A program made the position numbers and the translations under genes. A stretch of 64,000 bases of DNA from Ignavibacteriota bacterium (GTDB taxonomy: Bacteria; Bacteroidota; Ignavibacteria; Ignavibacteriales; Melioribacteraceae): positions 2,564,001 to 2,628,000 of the forward strand of contig JADJGF010000001.1 in assembly GCA_016708125.1 (NCBI GenBank). Reading direction: 5' to 3'. Of this stretch, positions 54,084 through 62,521 are shown one piece after another (the first letter of the stretch is position 1; each line of letters starts with the position of its first letter). The notes beneath the pieces are model-generated. The model made no database searches and had not been told where the DNA came from. It saw only the letters and a program-made list of their open reading frames with translations.

Positions 54084-55166
54084 TTATTTTTTAATTCTTA
54101 TCAAATTAAAAATTCCAGCCAAGAAAAAAATAATATTTGCAAGCCAAGCGGTAATTAAAGGATTAAAAACTCCGTTCTTACCAAATGCTTGACTAACTTT
54201 CATGAATACCAAATAAACAAAAGTCAGCAAAACATTTATTCCAAATTGAATTGCCGTTCCGCCCTTACGTTTATTGGCTGAAATTGTTAATCCAAACATT
54301 ATAACAACAAAACTTGCAAAAGCAAAAGCAATCCTTGAATGATATTCAATTTCAATTCTTGTCGGATCAGTTCCGGCATTTAGCTGTTCCGAAGCATATT
54401 TTTTTAATTCATCCAAAGTCATTTCATCCGGAATTTTTTGTTTCTGTAATATTTCTTCAGGAGTAAAACTTAGAAAACCAACTTCCAATTTTTCAAAATT
54501 GAATACAGAATCTTTCCCGCCAAAGAAAAATCTTTGTACGCCCTCATTCAATTGCCAAATATTTTTAGTCGAATCAAAACTCATTGATTGTGCATCAATT
54601 CTTGAAATCATTTTCGTGATATCTTTTTCATCAAACTCTTGAATGCTTACTCTATTTGCTTTTCCCATCTTAACATTAAAATAAGTTATCGTTACAATTC
54701 GTGTTGCAGAATCTTGAAAATAAATATTGCTTCCGGAACTTATCATATTTTTGTTAAGATAATTTTGCTCGATAAAAATCCTTTGTTTGTTTGCCTCGGG
54801 AACAACATATCCGCCAAAATAAATTGCAATTAAACTTATTAGTAATGCAGTTGACATAAATGGCAATGTGAATCTGTAAAAGCTTACTCCGCTTGATTTA
54901 ATTGCCGTAAGTTCATTTTGATTTGATAATTTACCAACTGTGAAAAGTCCGCCTAACAATACGGAAACCGGAAGCATTAATCGAATTATTTCCGGGATAA
55001 AAACTATGTAATATTCTATAACAATTTTCGAATGTGCGTTTGCGTCAATAAAATCATCCAACTTTTCCATCATATCGATTACAACAAATATTAATGTGAA
55101 AGTTAGCAAACCAAAAAGTACAGTTTGAATAAATTGCTTAATAATATATCTATCAATTATTTTCAG
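54084..55166 (-). CDS. lptG: LPS export permease LptG-like (YjgP/YjgQ family), with a likely CTG start
   Basis: A 360-residue inner-membrane permease of the LptBFG lipopolysaccharide exporter: helices near both ends flank a periplasmic beta-jellyroll. 'KIIDRYIIKQFIQTVLFGLLTFTLIFVVIDMMEKLD' at the N-terminus and 'GGLFTVGKLSNQNELTAIKSSGVSFYRF' are typical LptG blocks. The conserved 'KIIDRY' start is only kept if translation begins at CTG (55164-55166), which has GGAG eight bases upstream. The first ordinary start (TTG, 55109) would delete half of the first helix. It overlaps lptF by 14 bases. Confidence 0.87.
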   Translation of the reverse strand: MKIIDRYIIKQFIQTVLFGLLTFTLIFVVIDMMEKLDDFIDANAHSKIVIEYYIVFIPEIIRLMLPVSVLLGGLFTVGKLSNQNELTAIKSSGVSFYRFTLPFMSTALLISLIAIYFGGYVVPEANKQRIFIEQNYLNKNMISSGSNIYFQDSATRIVTITYFNVKMGKANRVSIQEFDEKDITKMISRIDAQSMSFDSTKNIWQLNEGVQRFFFGGKDSVFNFEKLEVGFLSFTPEEILQKQKIPDEMTLDELKKYASEQLNAGTDPTRIEIEYHSRIAFAFASFVVIMFGLTISANKRKGGTAIQFGINVLLTFVYLVFMKVSQAFGKNGVFNPLITAWLANIIFFLAGIFNLIRIKK

Positions 55167-56520
55167 AATTAATTCTCCAACTTTTGGGAATAAATTTTTT
55201 GAGAAAATCTAAATTAAGTTCAACTCTTTCACGCGCACTTTTTCTAACTAAAATAATTCCAAGAATTCCTAAAACAATGTTGGCTGTCCAAGTTCCCAAA
55301 AATGGAGACAGTAAACCTCTATCAGAAAGTTTTTCTCCGCCAATTAAAAAAGCCCAATAAATAAGGAAGAAACCCAAACTAATTCCGGCGGCAACACCAA
55401 ATCCTCCTTTTCTCGTCATAGTTCCAAGCGGCGCACCAATAAGTACAAACACAATGCACGCAAAAGGAATTGAATATTTTTTGTGTATTTCAACCCAATA
55501 GCTGTTCATTCTTTTTTCATTTGAGTCAATTCTTCTTAGAACCGGCGAAAGTAAATTTTTTGTCGCTCTAATTTTATCTTCAACATGAAAAAGGCTAATT
55601 CTATAATTTCTATTTCTTTTTTCAATACTTGAAAAGTGAGTTGTATCCTTTAAAAATTCAGAAGTAATTTGTTTATCGAGATGTTTTATTTCTATCTCAT
55701 TTAATTTTCCGATGCTATCAGCCAATGCTAAAATTGCCGGAGCTCCAAGTTCTCTATCGCCGCGTCTTCCGCCAAGCGCAGATTCTCTAAGCGAGAATTG
55801 ATCTGCCTCCATTGCAATTGTGTGATTCTTAAATTCCAATTTTCTATATGGTTTCAAATTATTAATATTTGATGTATGAATTTCTCCATCAAACAAATTT
55901 AAAATTAATTTTCTTTTATCTGCTGTAAAATAAATTTCACCGCGTTGAGCAGTTACAACATTATAACTTTGAGCAGATGAATAATCATAAATTGTAAGAT
56001 TTTTCAATTCATTAGTTTCCGGATTTACTTCGCGCGCCAATAAAGAATATCTTGGCATTTCTTGAGAAAAAACTCCCGGCACTAAAGATAATGTTGGTTT
56101 TTGATTTGATATATCTTGAGTTAAAACTCTTAACGCATGATTTGCTTCGGGGTAAACATTATTGTTAAACTGAATTAATAGAAATGCAATTAAGATACTT
56201 CCTATAAATGGCGGAATCATCATTTTGTATAAACTAATTCCGGATGCTTTCATAATTGCAACTTCATTATTTTGTGCCATGCTTCCAAAAGCCATAAGTG
56301 TTGCGATTAAAACTGCCATCGGAACAGCAAGAACAAACATCCAGCTTAAACTGTAAATTATTAATTTTGAAATCACAATAAAGCTTAAACCTTTGCCCAC
56401 AAGCTTATCGGCAATTTTCATTAAAAATTGAAGTATGAAAACTGACATTAACGTAAACAATGCAAATAAAAAAGGCAGCAGTAAATTTTTTGATATATAT
56501 CGAAATAAAATCATTTTCAT
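55153..56520 (-). CDS. lptF: LPS export permease LptF-like (YjgP/YjgQ family)
   Basis: A 455-residue permease. 'LFRYISKNLLLPFLFALFTLMSVFILQFLMKIADKLVGKG' is the first helix; 'AVLIATLMAFGSMAQNNEVAIMKASGISLYKMMIPPF' is the family signature around helices 2-3; 'FACIVFVLIGAPLGTMTRKGGFGVAAGISLGFFLIYW' lies in the second membrane half. The periplasmic domain is larger than in LptG, with about 60 additional charged residues ('LNEIEIKHLDKQITSEFLKD' region). The 3' end overlaps the LptG start. Together they require an LptB ATPase, not found in the window. Confidence 0.9.
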   Translation of the reverse strand: MKMILFRYISKNLLLPFLFALFTLMSVFILQFLMKIADKLVGKGLSFIVISKLIIYSLSWMFVLAVPMAVLIATLMAFGSMAQNNEVAIMKASGISLYKMMIPPFIGSILIAFLLIQFNNNVYPEANHALRVLTQDISNQKPTLSLVPGVFSQEMPRYSLLAREVNPETNELKNLTIYDYSSAQSYNVVTAQRGEIYFTADKRKLILNLFDGEIHTSNINNLKPYRKLEFKNHTIAMEADQFSLRESALGGRRGDRELGAPAILALADSIGKLNEIEIKHLDKQITSEFLKDTTHFSSIEKRNRNYRISLFHVEDKIRATKNLLSPVLRRIDSNEKRMNSYWVEIHKKYSIPFACIVFVLIGAPLGTMTRKGGFGVAAGISLGFFLIYWAFLIGGEKLSDRGLLSPFLGTWTANIVLGILGIILVRKSARERVELNLDFLKKFIPKSWRINSENN

Positions 56521-56666
56521 TAATAATAATTATTTATCAAAAATAAATAATCTTTTCCACATTTTATTTATGAATTGTAAACTCGCTTATTATAAATTCT
56601 ATCATAATTAAAAAGATTTTCTTAAGTTTAGCCAGTGTTTTTACATCTTAATAATAAGGAGAAATT

Positions 56667-58040
56667 GTGGAAGCTGTACTTAATTATATTAAGAATAATA
56701 AAGAAAATTACATCAGTGAATTGAAAGATTATTTGAGAATTCCCAGTATTTCTACTTTAAGTACTAATAAAAAAGATATGATAAATTGTGCGGAATTTGT
56801 TTCAACTAAACTTAAAGATGCCGGAATGGAAAAAGTTGAAATATTCAAAACCGAAGGTCATCCATTAGTTTATGGCGAATGGTTAAACGCACAGGGGAAA
56901 CCAACAGTTTTAATTTATGGTCATTATGATGTTCAGCCGGTTGATCCAATAAATTTGTGGAAGTCTGATCCTTTTGATCCGATAATTAAAGATGGAAAAA
57001 TTTGGGCTCGTGGAGCAAATGATAATAAAGGACAAAATTTTGTTCACATAAAAAGTGTTGAAGCTTTTATGAAAACTGAACAAAAGCTTCCGGTAAATGT
57101 TAAATTTTTAATTGAAGGTGAAGAAGAAATTGGAAGTGAAAGTTTAGAAAAATTTTTAAAACAAAATAAAAATTTGTTAAAGTGCGATGCTGTTTTAATT
57201 TCGGATACAAGTTTATACGCAGAAGGAATTCCCACAATTAATTATGGTTTGCGCGGATTAAGTTATATGGAAGTTGAAATTACTGGTCCGAATAAAGATT
57301 TACATTCCGGAAGTTTTGGCGGCTCAGTAGCAAATCCAATAAATGAGCTTGCAAAAATTATCAGCCAACTTCATGATAAAAATGGAAAAGTTACAATTCC
57401 AAATTTTTACAAAGATGTTCTTCCGTTTACAAAAAAAGAAAATGAAAATATTAAAAATCTAAAATTCTCTGAAACAAAATATGCAAAAGAATTAGGCGTA
57501 AGTGAATTACAAGGTGAAAAAGGATTTAATACTTTGCAAAGAATTTGGGGAAGACCAACTTTAGATTGTAACGGAATTTTCGGCGGGTTTACGGGCGAAG
57601 GAGCCAAAACTGTATTACCTTCAAAAGCGACGGCAAAAATAAGTATGCGTTTAGTTCCAAATCAAAATCCAAAAAATATTGCAAAAGAATTTACAAATTA
57701 TATAAAATCACTTGCGCCAAAAAGTGTGAAAGTAAAAGTTACTGATATGCACGGTGGATATCCGGTTGTAATTCCGCTTGATGATCCGGCAATCAAAGCT
57801 GCATCAAAAGCTACGGAAAAAGCATTTGGCAAAAAAACTGTGTACACAAGAGAAGGCGGATCAATTCCAATAGTTGTTGATTTTGTTAATCAACTTAAAG
57901 CTCCGGCAATTTTAATGGGATTAGGTTTAGATTCCGATAATATACATTCACCCAATGAGCATTTTAGTTTAAAAAGTTTTGAACTTGGTGTATTAAGTTC
58001 AGCATACTTTTTTGAAGAATTTTCACAATTAAAAAAATAG
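56667..58040 (+). CDS. M20-family metallopeptidase (dipeptidase/ArgE-DapE type)
   Basis: A 457-residue di-zinc peptidase. 'PTVLIYGHYDVQPVDPINLW' has the first His (about 86) and catalytic Asp, 'GANDNKGQ' the bridging Asp, 'IEGEEEIGSESLE' the general base Glu and next ligand, and 'LMGLGLDSDNIHSPNEHFSLKSF' the last His. This is the pattern of cytosolic dipeptidases in M20A/F. It starts with GTG at 56667, preceded by AAGGAG. It is divergent from lptF-lptG and upstream of a YgfZ-like gene, 13 bases away. Confidence 0.92.
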   Translation: MEAVLNYIKNNKENYISELKDYLRIPSISTLSTNKKDMINCAEFVSTKLKDAGMEKVEIFKTEGHPLVYGEWLNAQGKPTVLIYGHYDVQPVDPINLWKSDPFDPIIKDGKIWARGANDNKGQNFVHIKSVEAFMKTEQKLPVNVKFLIEGEEEIGSESLEKFLKQNKNLLKCDAVLISDTSLYAEGIPTINYGLRGLSYMEVEITGPNKDLHSGSFGGSVANPINELAKIISQLHDKNGKVTIPNFYKDVLPFTKKENENIKNLKFSETKYAKELGVSELQGEKGFNTLQRIWGRPTLDCNGIFGGFTGEGAKTVLPSKATAKISMRLVPNQNPKNIAKEFTNYIKSLAPKSVKVKVTDMHGGYPVVIPLDDPAIKAASKATEKAFGKKTVYTREGGSIPIVVDFVNQLKAPAILMGLGLDSDNIHSPNEHFSLKSFELGVLSSAYFFEEFSQLKK

Positions 58041-58053
58041 TTAGGAAAGCAAA

Positions 58054-59121
58054 TTGAGTCAAATATATTCATACTTTAAAAATAGATTTACGAATTTGAT
58101 TTTTGCGGATGATGGAACAATTAAAATTTATACATCATTGCAAGTTGAAAATGATGCAATTAAATACGGTGTTGGAATTTACAACAGATCGGAATCTGCA
58201 GTTTTAAAATTAATCGGAAAAGATGTTTTAGATTTTCTGCAAAGAATTTCAACAAATAATGTAATTGGTTTAGAACCATTTCATTACATAAGCACTTTGT
58301 TTACAAATGAAAAAGGAAGATTGATTGATAGAACTGCTTTAATAAGATTGGAAGAAGAATATTTTTTGGTTGGAAGCAAATTTAATGATTCAATGCTTAC
58401 AAGATGGATTGACAAATATATAATAACGGAAGATGTAAAGTTAGAAAATTTCACAAATAAGTTTTTGATACTTGATATTATTGGTCCGCAAGCTGAATCT
58501 TACTTAACATTAATTTGCGGAAAAGAAGTTGATGAACTTGATAATAATAAACTTCACAAAGTTGAGATTGATTTTTCAACCGCATATTTATTAAAGAAAA
58601 AAGCTTTCAGCGGAGAAATTATTTATTGGTTAATAACTCAAATAGAGAACTCAGAAAAACTTTTAGATTATTTGTTGAATCACAAAAGTGTATTTGATTT
58701 AGAAATGATTGGTGAAGATGCGTTTGATAGATATAGAGTAATTAACAAAGTAGTAAAGGGCGGAAGAGAAATTACAGATAAATATAATCCGCATGAAGCA
58801 AACCTTACAAATGAAATAAGTTTTACAAAAGGATGCTATATTGGTCAAGAAGTAATTGCAAGATTAGAGACTTACGATAAAGTTCAAAAGCAATTAAAAA
58901 GATTTACAATAAATTCAAATAATATAAATTTGCCTGCAGAATTAATAAATTCGGAAAAAGAAATAATTTGTACAATAACAACATTAACAAAAAATATTGA
59001 GCAGAATAAATTTGAAGGTTTAGGATATTTTAAAAAATCTATTATTGAAAAAAATACAGAGATTGAATTAATGTTGAATGAAAATTTAGATCAAAAATTT
59101 ACAATACGATTATTAGATTAA
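58054..59121 (+). CDS. YgfZ/GcvT-family folate-binding protein
   Basis: A 355-residue tetrahydrofolate-binding protein of the type that supports iron-sulfur cluster enzyme assembly or repair. The signature 'TKGCYIGQEVIARLETYDKVQKQL' (near residue 258; K-G-C-Y-x-G-Q-E) contains the conserved Cys of YgfZ. The N-terminal part resembles the aminomethyltransferase fold ('GVGIYNRSESAVLKLIGKDVLDFLQRISTNN'). The start is TTG at 58054, with GGAAAG upstream. It lies two bases before the cobalamin adenosyltransferase. Confidence 0.88.
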   Translation: MSQIYSYFKNRFTNLIFADDGTIKIYTSLQVENDAIKYGVGIYNRSESAVLKLIGKDVLDFLQRISTNNVIGLEPFHYISTLFTNEKGRLIDRTALIRLEEEYFLVGSKFNDSMLTRWIDKYIITEDVKLENFTNKFLILDIIGPQAESYLTLICGKEVDELDNNKLHKVEIDFSTAYLLKKKAFSGEIIYWLITQIENSEKLLDYLLNHKSVFDLEMIGEDAFDRYRVINKVVKGGREITDKYNPHEANLTNEISFTKGCYIGQEVIARLETYDKVQKQLKRFTINSNNINLPAELINSEKEIICTITTLTKNIEQNKFEGLGYFKKSIIEKNTEIELMLNENLDQKFTIRLLD

Positions 59122-59123
59122 AA

Positions 59124-59672
59124 ATGAAAATATATACTAAAACTGGTGATGACGGAAGTACAAGTTTATTCGGCGGAACAAGGGTTGCGAAAAATAATAT
59201 TAGAATAAATGCATACGGAACAATTGATGAGTTGAACTCAGTAATTGGAATAGCTATAGCAAATAAAATTAGTGTTGAAGTTAAATATGAATTAGAAAAA
59301 ATTCAAAACACATTATTTCAAATCGGATCGGAACTTGCTTCACCGGAAAATGTAAAAAGCGATATCATCAAAAAAACATCGGAAGATGATATAAAATATT
59401 TGGAAAGTTTGATTGATAAGTTTGATGAAAAATTACCTCCGTTAAATAATTTTATTTTACCCGGAGGAAATAAATCGGCTTCTTATCTTCATCTTGCAAG
59501 AACAATATGCAGAAGAGTAGAAAGAATTATTGTTGAGTTGAAAGAAAAAGAAAATATAAATAATAATATATTAGTTTACTTAAATAGATTTTCTGATTTG
59601 TTATTTGTTTTAGCTCGCTATGAAAATTTTGTTACATCAACACCAGAAATAGTTTGGAAAACCCGGGGGTGA
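59124..59672 (+). CDS. Cob(I)alamin adenosyltransferase, PduO type
   Basis: A 182-residue enzyme that attaches the 5'-deoxyadenosyl group of ATP to cob(I)alamin, making coenzyme B12. 'MKIYTKTGDDGSTSLFGGTRVAKNNIRINAYGTIDELNSVIG' is the ATP-binding N-terminus, 'LPGGNKSASYLHLARTICRRVERIIVEL' the central helix with the conserved Arg, and 'YLNRFSDLLFVLARYEN' the C-terminal block. The TGA stop (59670-59672) is inside the 5' acceptor stem of the tmRNA gene. No cobalamin riboswitch was seen upstream, since the gene is within an operon. Confidence 0.94.
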   Translation: MKIYTKTGDDGSTSLFGGTRVAKNNIRINAYGTIDELNSVIGIAIANKISVEVKYELEKIQNTLFQIGSELASPENVKSDIIKKTSEDDIKYLESLIDKFDEKLPPLNNFILPGGNKSASYLHLARTICRRVERIIVELKEKENINNNILVYLNRFSDLLFVLARYENFVTSTPEIVWKTRG

Positions 59673-60020
59673 AATTGGCTTCGACGGGGTTATTTGTTCT
59701 TTGAACTGCGCACCGTGTTCTCCGTAGACACGTTAAACGACGGGACAAAGTCGAGACGACGACTATAACTACGCATTAGCTGCTTAATTTATTAAGTAGC
59801 CGTTCGCCTAATTTGTGTGCGCCGAAATTAGGATGAACGCTGTTAGGTGCACTAGTGGATTCGAGTTCTCTGGTAGATGAAGCGAAACTTTTACAGTGAT
59901 AGAAAATTAAAACCATGTTTGTTTGGGTTTGGTTTTCGAAATTTAAATAACAGACTATGTGTGTAGACGTTCACTGAAAGGTATCTTCGGACGCGGGTTC
60001 AACTCCCGCCACCTCCACCA
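59665..60020 (+). ncRNA. ssrA: Transfer-messenger RNA (tmRNA)
   Basis: One-piece tmRNA of 356 bases. GGGGGTG (59665-59671) pairs with CACCTCC (60010-60016) and is followed by encoded ACCA (60017-60020). 'GGTTCAACTCCCGCC' near the 3' end gives the T-loop. The tag frame runs GAC GAC GAC TAT AAC TAC GCA TTA GCT GCT TAA (59755-59787), giving a proteolysis tag ending DDYNYALAA. The resume codon is either GAC at 59755 or the CGA before it. The stop codon lies in a hairpin, as in other tmRNAs. It rescues stalled ribosomes with SmpB. Confidence 0.97.
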
Positions 60021-60217
60021 AATATCAATAAAAACAATAACTTACAGACATTTCTTACATTATTCTTACAATTTATTGGTTAAAATCAATTAAACAGTTA
60101 TAGAATCATTTCATAAAACATTTAATTTATAAAAAAATAAGTAACTATTTTTTTGAAACATTTCATTCTAAAAACCACTTACAAAATGAAAAACATTTCA
60201 ATTAAAAATGAAGTATT
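60021..60217. other. AT-rich boundary between tmRNA and accessory genes
   Basis: About 200 bases of A/T-rich sequence with several CATTT-type motifs (CATTTCAT at 60098 and 60158 regions, CATTTCAA near 60195). No terminator, promoter or second copy of the tmRNA 3' end was found. If the following genes are an element inserted at ssrA, the attachment core would be the tmRNA 3' end just left of here. Confidence 0.35.
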
Positions 60218-61128
60218 ATGTTAATTACTACAAAGAAAGATTTCTTCTTATTAAAACAAATTTGTGAATATAATATTCTTAATGTTGATCAATTGGCATT
60301 GATAAATAATTCCGGGAGAAGAATCATTCAAAAAAAAATCGCAAAATTTTCAAAGCACTATCTGGTAAATTTAAAACAAAGATACTCTTCAGAAAATCAT
60401 GGTCGTCCGGAAAATATTATTTCAATCAGCGAGAAAGGAGTTAAACTTCTTCAAAATGAAAATTTAATTGATAGCAAAATTCCAGTTGAAAGATTTATAA
60501 CTGATAAAATTTATAACATTGAACATGAGTTATTAATAAATTGGTTTAGAATATTGTTAAAGAAAATCGAAAGTAAATGCTCAAATATTAAAACTGAATT
60601 TATTTCATCAACAACACCATTTATTCCGTTAAACAAAAATGGACAACCTTTAATAACTGAAAATCTATCGCTAGAAAATTCAAGTGTTACATTAATTCCC
60701 GATGGAGTTTTTTATATAAAAAGTGAAAAACAAAATAAGAGTTTACTTTTCTTTTTAGAAGTTGATATGGAACCGAATCACTTCAGAATCAAGGATTCAA
60801 ATCAAACAGTATTGCAACCAAAATCCAAAATTATCAAGCTCATTTTCAGTCAAAAAAATATCTGAGATATCAAAAAAAATGGAATACAATTTTTAATGGT
60901 TTTAGGTTACTTATTTTAACAAACACAACAAAAAGAAAAGTAAGTATTTCGAATTTTATAAATTCTGATAGCTCAAATGATTTCGTTTGGGTAGCTGATC
61001 AATACGAAATGTTTGAGAAAGGATTGGGTGGAAGAATATGGTCAAGAGGAGGAAAGTTATCAATACCGCAAGAATCTATTCTTGGTCCAACGATAAATTT
61101 TGAAGAAAGAATTATCCAGCCTAAATAA
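60218..61128 (+). pseudogene. Replication-relaxation (Replic_Relax) family protein, interrupted by a frameshift
   Basis: The first frame (60218-60865, 215 residues) has the winged-helix start of the family ('ICEYNILNVDQLALI', 'RPENIISISEKGVKLL', 'HELLINWFRILL') and 'LLFFLEVDMEPNHFRIKD'. It then reads through unrelated sequence to a TGA. From about 60808 the -1 frame continues with 'SIATKIQNYQAHFQSKKY', 'FRLLILTNTTKRKVSI' and 'VWVADQYEMFEKGLGGRIW' to TAA at 61126-61128, the expected end of the family. A single-base indel at roughly 60790-60808 explains both halves. The family occurs on plasmids and integrative elements. Confidence 0.75.
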
Positions 61129-61189
61129 TATTTCAAATCTATTAGAACATAATAAAATCATTTCTCTCAAAATTATTCAACAAATTTTT

Positions 61190-61346
61190 GTTCGTTAAGT
61201 CATTTAAAAAGTACGTTAAGTCCCTCAAAATTGTACATTTAATACATAAAAAAGTACGTTAAGTATGTGAAATCAGTACATTTAACGAACACCTAATATC
61301 CTTTTAAACCTATATAAAACAATCAGTTATAAAGAGTTCGTTAAGT
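61190..61346. repeat. Iteron-like array, consensus GTWCRTTWA, 21/22-bp spacing
   Basis: Five copies start at 61190, 61211, 61233, 61254 and 61276: GTTCGTTAAGT, GTACGTTAAGT, GTACATTTAA, GTACGTTAAGT and GTACATTTAA. The spacings are 21, 22, 21 and 22 bases, two helical turns each, so all face the same side of the DNA. The last continues as ACGAAC, forming an inverted GTTCGTTAA (61282-61290). A sixth copy, GTTCGTTAAGT, is at 61336-61346. Such arrays bind replication initiators or cooperative regulators. No rep gene is visible in the window. Confidence 0.75.
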
Positions 61347-61475
61347 CGACTATATATATAAATGAGTCATGATTTTTATTGATTTAGAAGAATAAAATAG
61401 TTTATTTGTTGATTATAAAAAAAATAAGTTTAAATGAATTGTAATTAGTTTATTCTAATATTTCGTGAGTAGGAA
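61347..61475 (+). promoter_or_regulatory. Likely promoter region of the beta-helix gene
   Basis: Between the last iteron-like repeat and the ATG at 61476 the sequence is A/T-rich (TATATATATA at 61351-61360). A weak AGTAGGA lies before the ATG. The repeats 130-290 bases upstream could be operators for this gene; that is inference. Confidence 0.3.
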
Positions 61476-62513
61476 ATGAATAATTTGCTAATGAATGTCT
61501 TTCATAAGATAGAAACATTAACTGAAACTAAATCTATTTTTCAGTATTCAGCAGAGGTAATTGTTTCTGAAATTGTGAGTGTAATTGCTGAACCAATTAA
61601 AAAATTAAATTTATCCATAATCAGAAATTCAGTAGTTATTGAGAGAGGAAAATATTTTGTAAATAATGATTTAATTGTTTTGGATGAAGGTAAATTAATT
61701 ATTGAAGCTGGTGTTCAGTTATTTTTTGGTAAGTCTTGTGGAATAGTTGTTTTAGGAAGTTTAGAAGTTAAAGGTAATGCAGAGGATCTTGTTGTAATTA
61801 CTGGTGATAAATGGAAGAATATTACTTTTGTTGAAAATTCGATTGACATAAGGATTAAAAGTTTTCTTAAATATGTTGTTATTCATGGAGGGAATGGGTC
61901 TTCGAAAAATCCTCGAGATGAAAAATCTTATTTCTTTGAAAAGGAAAAAAGTAGGGGCGGAAATATATTTTCGAAAGGTAGAAATTTATTGTTAGATCAT
62001 GTTATTATTAGTAATGGCAAAGCTGAAAGTGGTGGAGGAATGTTTGTATACAAAGGTATATTGGAGATGAGAAATTGTATTGTTTGTAATAATGAGGGAG
62101 TTAGAACCGGTGGCATAGAAATTTATAATCCTTCATTCAATAAAAACACAGTTTCAAATTTAAGTAATGTAGTTATTGATGGAAATAAAAGTATTGATTC
62201 TGCCGGAGGTATTTCAATAAATAAAGGTACAATTATTTTAGATAAATTATTTGTTCAGAATAATTATTCCGAAGAATTTTGCGGAGGTATGATAATTAGA
62301 AATACATCAATAAATCCATTGGAAAGTGTTAATGTGGAATTTACTCTTTTGAAGGATTCAGTAATTATGAATAATAGCGGTTCGACTAATGGAGGGCTAT
62401 ATTGTTCAAATTGTTTTTTAATTGAAAATATTTTTAGTAATAATAAAATTTCGAATAATATTGCTAGAGATTCTAATTCTCATGATTTTGAGCATCAAAA
62501 ATTTATAAATTAA
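61476..62513 (+). CDS. Parallel beta-helix repeat protein without a signal peptide
   Basis: A 345-residue protein. Residues 1-60 are helical and amphipathic, not a signal peptide. From about 60 on the chain has the short-strand periodicity of a right-handed parallel beta-helix: 'LIVLDEGKLIIEAGVQLFFGKSCGIVVLGSLEVKG', 'LLLDHVIISNGKAESGGGMFVYKGILEMRNCIVCNNEGVRTGGIEI' and 'LFVQNNYSEEFCGGMIIRN', with GGG/GGI turns as in polymorphic surface proteins. It ends 'HDFEHQKFIN' without a sorting domain. Function unknown. It lies in the accessory region, convergent with the zinc-ribbon gene eight bases away. Confidence 0.65.
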   Translation: MNNLLMNVFHKIETLTETKSIFQYSAEVIVSEIVSVIAEPIKKLNLSIIRNSVVIERGKYFVNNDLIVLDEGKLIIEAGVQLFFGKSCGIVVLGSLEVKGNAEDLVVITGDKWKNITFVENSIDIRIKSFLKYVVIHGGNGSSKNPRDEKSYFFEKEKSRGGNIFSKGRNLLLDHVIISNGKAESGGGMFVYKGILEMRNCIVCNNEGVRTGGIEIYNPSFNKNTVSNLSNVVIDGNKSIDSAGGISINKGTIILDKLFVQNNYSEEFCGGMIIRNTSINPLESVNVEFTLLKDSVIMNNSGSTNGGLYCSNCFLIENIFSNNKISNNIARDSNSHDFEHQKFIN

Positions 62514-62521
62514 AAACCCAG

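Noticed and set aside
58040..59124. Cobalamin riboswitch for the adenosyltransferase gene
   Set aside because: Only two bases separate it from the upstream gene, and no B12-box-like sequence was seen before the operon start.
60840..60865. Programmed -1 frameshift at the A-AAA-AAT run in the Replic_Relax gene
   Set aside because: The slippery heptamer lies in the correct relative frame, but family-like sequence is already in the -1 frame about 40 bases earlier, so slippage there would not restore the protein. An indel mutation is the better explanation.
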